A DNA stretch of 17,740 nt. Origin: an uncultured Erysipelotrichaceae bacterium. GTDB lineage: Bacteria > Bacillota_I > Bacilli_A > RF39 > UBA660. The notes under the pieces are model-generated. The model ran no database searches, was not told the origin of the DNA, and worked only from the letters and a program-made list of their open reading frames with translations. Shown here piece after piece: positions 14,710-17,740 of this stretch. A program made the translations under genes and the position numbers. Positions within the stretch are counted from its first letter, which is position 1; every line of letters starts with the position of its first letter. The stretch covers positions 1 to 17,740 of the forward strand of contig CADBSI010000023.1 in assembly GCA_902797275.1 (NCBI GenBank), read 5' to 3'.

Positions 14710-15333
14710 TTAATAATACTTAACTATATTATTACCAACAGTTAAAGAATATTCTCCATAATAATAAGGAGCTATTTGATATCTTTCAAAATAGAAAGTA
14801 AAACCATTTTTACTAATAGTAAATTTACTAAAATTATTAATATTAGGTTTAGTTCCTTCATATAACATATCTAAAATATTATTAAAAGCTGATTTCTTTT
14901 TAAAATAAGATCTACTTATATTAGATAAATCATATAATAAATTATTATTATTTTTAACTAAATCATTTATTGTTATAAATTCATTAGTTTTAATATTATA
15001 ATTTATAGTTTCTATATAATAATTAGGATGAGCTCCTCCTGAAAAATAAGATATATTAAAGATAATAGAAATAAAATCTTTATAATAATAATCTTTATAA
15101 GTTATATATAAATAATAACCTATATTCATATTTAAAATATTGTTTTTAAAATCTACTTCGTATTTATTAATAATATTATTTATTGCTATATTTAAATCTT
15201 TATAATTAGTATTTGGATATTTAATTCTTATATCATATTCTTTTTTTATATTATCATCTCCTATACTATATTTATTAAATATTAAAATTAAACTTAATAA
15301 AAAAATAATTACATATAATAAAATTAATTTCAT
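14710..15333 (-). CDS. Secreted or membrane-anchored DUF3298 (RsiV-like) protein
   Basis: This 207-residue protein has an N-terminal hydrophobic segment (residues 2-20) serving as signal peptide or anchor. The rest matches the DUF4163/DUF3298 layout known from RsiV and the PdaC N terminus: YLYITYKDYYYKD, then the hallmark YFSGGAHPNYYI (96-107) followed by NYNIKTNEFITINDL, and near the C terminus FTISKNGFTFYFERYQIAPYYYGEY. The family domain is extracytoplasmic; RsiV uses it to bind lysozyme. No cytoplasmic anti-sigma segment is present and no sigma-factor gene is adjacent, so sensing through a sigma factor is unlikely here. The ATG has no SD and lies in the loop of a 19-bp perfect hairpin (15301-15357), so translation may be controlled or weak. 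No clear terminator follows. Confidence 0.75.
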   Translation of the reverse strand: MKLILLYVIIFLLSLILIFNKYSIGDDNIKKEYDIRIKYPNTNYKDLNIAINNIINKYEVDFKNNILNMNIGYYLYITYKDYYYKDFISIIFNISYFSGGAHPNYYIETINYNIKTNEFITINDLVKNNNNLLYDLSNISRSYFKKKSAFNNILDMLYEGTKPNINNFSKFTISKNGFTFYFERYQIAPYYYGEYSLTVGNNIVKYY

Positions 15334-15357
15334 TACTAATTATATGTAATTATTTTT
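15301..15357 (-). promoter_or_regulatory. 19-bp hairpin enclosing the start codon of the DUF3298 gene
   Basis: The 19 nt at 15301-15319 (AAAAATAATTACATATAAT on the plus strand) are the exact reverse complement of 15339-15357, leaving a 19-nt loop. In the minus-strand transcript the loop contains the ATG (15333-15331), and the 5' arm occupies the place where an SD should be. The 3' arm encodes residues 5-11 of the signal segment. It could block ribosome loading or act as an RNA switch. Confidence 0.55.
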
Positions 15358-15402
15358 CTAATTATTAACTTTTATATAAATAAAAAAAGTAAAATAAGCT
15401 AC

Positions 15403-15431
15403 TTGTATTACTCATATTATTATGATATCAT
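15403..15431 (+). promoter_or_regulatory. Possible promoter of the surface-protein operon
   Basis: TTGTAT (15403-15408), 17-nt spacer, TATCAT (15426-15431). The -10 overlaps a small palindrome, ATGATATCAT (15422-15431). It lies 65 nt before the ATG at 15497, which has the SD GAAGGAG (15485-15491). Confidence 0.4.
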
Positions 15432-15496
15432 TATTAAGTAGAGTAAAAGAATTTAACATATAAAAACTTAAATAATTATAATAAGAAGGAGATATT

Positions 15497-15700
15497 ATGA
15501 AAAATAAAAAAATATTAATTATAATAAGTGTACTAGTCTTAATAAGCTTTATTTTTGGTTTAACATTTGCAACTTATACTTATAATAAAACTGGTAAAAC
15601 TTCTAAACTTATAGTAGGAGACATCTATATGCATTATAAAGAAAGCAATGAAGCTATTTTAACAACAGCAGAAGACACCTCAAGATTTTATCTTGATTGA
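15497..15700 (+). CDS. N-terminal part of SipW-leader (TasA/camelysin-like) surface protein, ended by in-frame TGA
   Basis: This 67-codon frame begins with a Lys-rich start, a hydrophobic segment (residues 5-25) and FATYTYNKTGKTSKLIVGDI, the pattern of SipW-dependent signal peptides ('GATYAYF...NTFTAGxL'). It continues as GDIYMHYKESNEAIL, matching the N terminus of the paralogue at 17350 (GDIYMHYNEGNKQIS). It stops at TGA 15698-15700, but the reading frame continues without another stop to 17341. As a separate 67-residue product it would be a secreted stub. It is most likely the start of one 615-codon gene in which a codon, probably TGG Trp, has become TGA. Excellent SD and a possible promoter precede it. 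Confidence 0.6.
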   Translation: MKNKKILIIISVLVLISFIFGLTFATYTYNKTGKTSKLIVGDIYMHYKESNEAILTTAEDTSRFYLD

Positions 15701-15718
15701 ACTTTTGCTAATAGTATC

Positions 15719-17341
15719 ATGAAAAGTCAAAGTTATACAAGTGATACAAGAAATGAATTATCAAAGTGTATGGATTATTTTAAGTATTTTACTTTTGATA
15801 ATGGTTCAACAAATGAAACTTTTTGTAAAGGGACAGGAACATATAATGGTAGTACTTTACAAAAAATGATTAATGATGGTTATAGTAATGATTATCTATA
15901 TAATGCTGGGATTATTAATAGTAATAATACAGTTAATTCTAATATGGCAAATCAAAGTTATACAAGTGATACAAGAAATGAACTATCTAAATGTGCTGAT
16001 ATTAGTTATGGTTATTTTGAAAATAAAGGTTTAATGCCATCTACTAAATCAAATCCTAGTAAATTTAATCAAAAAAATAATAATGCTAAATTTATGAATG
16101 TGAGTCCAACATCAGCTCAAGTTCCATATACAATTAATAATTTTATAGGTTTATGTAAAGGAACAGAAAAGATTTATGATAATGATTTAATTGGTTTTAT
16201 TGATAATAATACTATTAGAAATGATTTAAAAAATTTAAATATTACAACTCAATATAGTGGTATTTTATCAAGTTTAGAAACAGGTAATCTTACTTTAAAT
16301 GAAAATATTAAAAATCAAACATATCAAGAAGATACAAGAAATGAAGTAACTTTATGTGCTAATTATTTTTATAATAAATACGGAACTAATGGTATAGCAT
16401 ATATAGCAACAAATATTAGTAATTATTTTAAAAATAACAATGCTAAATTTATGATGAGTCAGGCATATAATTATTCTTTAGGTAATTATACAGAATATTG
16501 TAAAGGTAATATGACAATTGGAGATTATAATTTTCAAGCTGCTTTAACTAATAATAAATTTAATGAAACTGATTTAACTTATCTTACAAGTAAAAATATA
16601 ATTTCTAAATCTGGTGATACTTATACTATTAATTCAAATATAGCAAATCAAGAATATCAAGAAGATACTAGAAATGAACTATCTAAATGTATGGATGGTT
16701 GTAGAGATGGTTCATTTGATGAAGGCTCAACAAGTGAAACTTTTTGTAAAGGAACAGGAACACTGAATGGAATGAGTATTTATGGTAATCTTGCAACTTG
16801 CAATCAATCAGGTGGAGGATCATATTCAAACAATAATAATGATGATACTTTTGCTTTACCATTAAGTGCAGCACCATCAGGTTTTCTTCCAGAGCAATGC
16901 AATTATTTATATAACAATAATATTGCAGTTTCAGAAAAAGAACAATTACCTTATTTTGAATTTACTATAGATGGTAAAAATACAAGTAATAAAGATATTG
17001 TCTATAATGTTAAATTAATTCATGGAGAGATTGTTAGTAGTAAAAGTGAAAATAATAGAATAAGTGATAAATTTTTAATATTTAAACTTGTTGAAGTAGT
17101 AGATGGTAATGAAGTAGAACTTATTAATAATAAATCATTTACAACTATAAATAATACTATTTTATATAGTGATAAAGTATTAAAAAATACTAATACAGAA
17201 ATTAATCATACATATAGATTGTATATGATAGTAGATCCTAACTTAATAGTTGGTAATACAGATAGATCAGATTATAGTTTTAATGACTATGCTAATTTAT
17301 TTGCATCAATTAAAGTAAATGTAGATGGGGATTATGAATAG
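15719..17341 (+). CDS. Cys-repeat surface protein body, in frame with 15497 (single gene interrupted by TGA)
   Basis: This 540-codon frame lies in the same frame as 15497-15700, six codons after the TGA. Its ATG at 15719 has no SD, so it is probably not an independent start. Residues 4-350 contain four repeats, each beginning Q-x-Y-x-x-DTRNE-(L/V)-x-x-C and later having (F/L/Y)CKG, two Cys per repeat (starts at residues 4, 79, 200, 311). A Gly/Ser/Asn linker (364-375) follows. Residues ~411-540 (YFEFTIDGKNTSNKDI..., FKLVEVVDG, RLYMIVDPN, FASIKVNVDGDYE) equal the beta-rich body of the paralogue at 17350. So a long repeat region is inserted between the leader and body of a TasA-like protein. 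Extracellular, perhaps matrix or adhesive. The repeat family is not one I recognise. The TAG stop overlaps the next gene's SD. Confidence 0.6.
   Translation: MKSQSYTSDTRNELSKCMDYFKYFTFDNGSTNETFCKGTGTYNGSTLQKMINDGYSNDYLYNAGIINSNNTVNSNMANQSYTSDTRNELSKCADISYGYFENKGLMPSTKSNPSKFNQKNNNAKFMNVSPTSAQVPYTINNFIGLCKGTEKIYDNDLIGFIDNNTIRNDLKNLNITTQYSGILSSLETGNLTLNENIKNQTYQEDTRNEVTLCANYFYNKYGTNGIAYIATNISNYFKNNNAKFMMSQAYNYSLGNYTEYCKGNMTIGDYNFQAALTNNKFNETDLTYLTSKNIISKSGDTYTINSNIANQEYQEDTRNELSKCMDGCRDGSFDEGSTSETFCKGTGTLNGMSIYGNLATCNQSGGGSYSNNNNDDTFALPLSAAPSGFLPEQCNYLYNNNIAVSEKEQLPYFEFTIDGKNTSNKDIVYNVKLIHGEIVSSKSENNRISDKFLIFKLVEVVDGNEVELINNKSFTTINNTILYSDKVLKNTNTEINHTYRLYMIVDPNLIVGNTDRSDYSFNDYANLFASIKVNVDGDYE
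15728..16807 (+). repeat. Four imperfect tandem repeats coding the DTRNEL...CKG module
   Basis: Unit starts are at 15728, 15953, 16316 and 16649, so the first three units are 225, 363 and 333 nt long and the last is shortened. Units 1 and 2 share the opening QSYTSDTRNELSKC; units 3 and 4 share Q(T/E)YQEDTRNE. Units 1 and 4 are most alike at the other end (ETFCKGTGT.NG), and units 2 and 3 share NNNAKFM. Equal-frame units of this kind can expand or contract by recombination. Confidence 0.8.
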
Positions 17342-17349
17342 GTGATAGC

Positions 17350-17740
17350 ATGAAAGATAATAAAAAGAAAAAAGTAATAATATTAATTATTATATTTACA
17401 ATTATTTTATTTCTAGGGGCAACCTATGCTATTGTAGTTGATTATTTAAGTAAAACTGGTAAAAATTCTAGTTTAGTAGTAGGAGATATTTACATGCACT
17501 ATAACGAAGGAAATAAACAAATATCTTTATCTAATGCTATGCCAAGTAATACTTATTCAAATGATTACTTTGAGTTTACAATTGATGGTAAGAATACAAG
17601 TAATAAAAATATTAATTATTTAATTTCTCTTTCTTATGGTGATATTCCAAGTAATAGAACAACAAGAATAAAAGATAATTTATTAGATTTTAAATTAGTA
17701 GAAGTTGTAAATAATCAAGAAAATATCTTAGTAGATACAA
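17350..17740 (+). CDS. SipW-leader TasA-like surface protein, truncated by window end
   Basis: A partial gene of 130 codons, open at the window edge. It has a Lys-rich start, hydrophobic residues ~9-25 with LGATYAIVVDYLSKTGKNSSLVVGDIYMHY (positions 22-51; here in two parts, GATYAIV and SKTGKNSSLVVGD), the SipW-type leader, then YFEFTIDGKNTSNKNI, DFKLVEVVNNQEN. It aligns with both ends of the preceding gene but has only ~20 residues (EGNKQISLSNAMPSNTYSND) where that gene has the repeat insert, so it shows the uninterrupted form of the family. The SD AGGTGA (17340-17345) overlaps the previous stop, and only 8 nt separate the genes: clearly one operon. Likely exported and cell-surface or matrix associated. 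Confidence 0.75.
   Translation, partial: MKDNKKKKVIILIIIFTIILFLGATYAIVVDYLSKTGKNSSLVVGDIYMHYNEGNKQISLSNAMPSNTYSNDYFEFTIDGKNTSNKNINYLISLSYGDIPSNRTTRIKDNLLDFKLVEVVNNQENILVDT

Noticed and set aside
1240..15700. TGA read as tryptophan (genetic code 4), which would join 15497-17341
   Set aside because: All Trp codons found in intact genes are TGG, conserved genes contain no internal TGA, and the TGA at 1240 lies in a terminator hairpin. Two TGA codons in all are too few for a code 4 genome this AT-rich.
16683..16877. 64-codon frame on the minus strand
   Set aside because: Shadow of the repeat protein gene; composition follows the opposite strand.

Overview
The window is strongly AT-rich DNA with short intergenic gaps and Gram-positive-type ribosome binding sites. 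Its housekeeping genes are addB/addA (rexB/rexA), rpmB and the gatC-gatA-gatB operon. All seven recognisable tryptophans are TGG and the conserved genes are full length, so the standard bacterial code (table 11) fits. AGG reads as Arg at a conserved position of GatC. The best guess is an uncultured, reduced-genome member of the Bacilli (RF39/Erysipelotrichales/Acholeplasma-like, gut type). This is inferred from composition and gene content, not from a marker gene.

Layout. 208-1242: MprF/AglD-type multi-pass membrane protein, with a terminator over its stop codon. 1297-6715: addB-addA, the two-subunit helicase-nuclease for double-strand-break repair; AddB is unusually short. 6716-7474 (-): membrane-anchored protein with an apparently inactive polysaccharide-deacetylase-like fold, abutting addA stop to stop. 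7512-7697 (-): rpmB, with its own promoter and terminator. 7845-10967: gatCAB, the Asp/Glu-tRNA amidotransferase. 10995-14700: an accessory island holding two complete AbiE-type (type IV) toxin-antitoxin pairs, head to head. 14710-15333 (-): secreted DUF3298/RsiV-like protein. 15497 to the window end: an operon of surface proteins with SipW-type (TasA/camelysin-like) leaders.

The accessory region is the most interesting part. The two abiE operons diverge from a 177-bp spacer that contains a clear promoter on each strand. An identical 17-bp-arm/14-nt-loop palindrome lies exactly between the promoters and again beyond the 3' end of the leftward cassette. A third palindrome with the same geometry closes the rightward cassette. 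The rightward promoter (TTGACA-17-TATAAT) is itself inside a 46-bp palindrome. The rightward antitoxin has an extra ~70-residue helical N terminus. Its toxin gene is separated from it by a structured ~200-nt spacer containing a 12-codon ORF with a strong SD, whereas the leftward pair overlaps by 1 nt.

In the last region, a SipW-leader surface protein is split by a single in-frame TGA. Its body is a TasA-like scaffold interrupted by four copies of a two-cysteine repeat (YxxDTRNEL-x2-C ... CKG). The downstream paralogue has the same scaffold without the insert.
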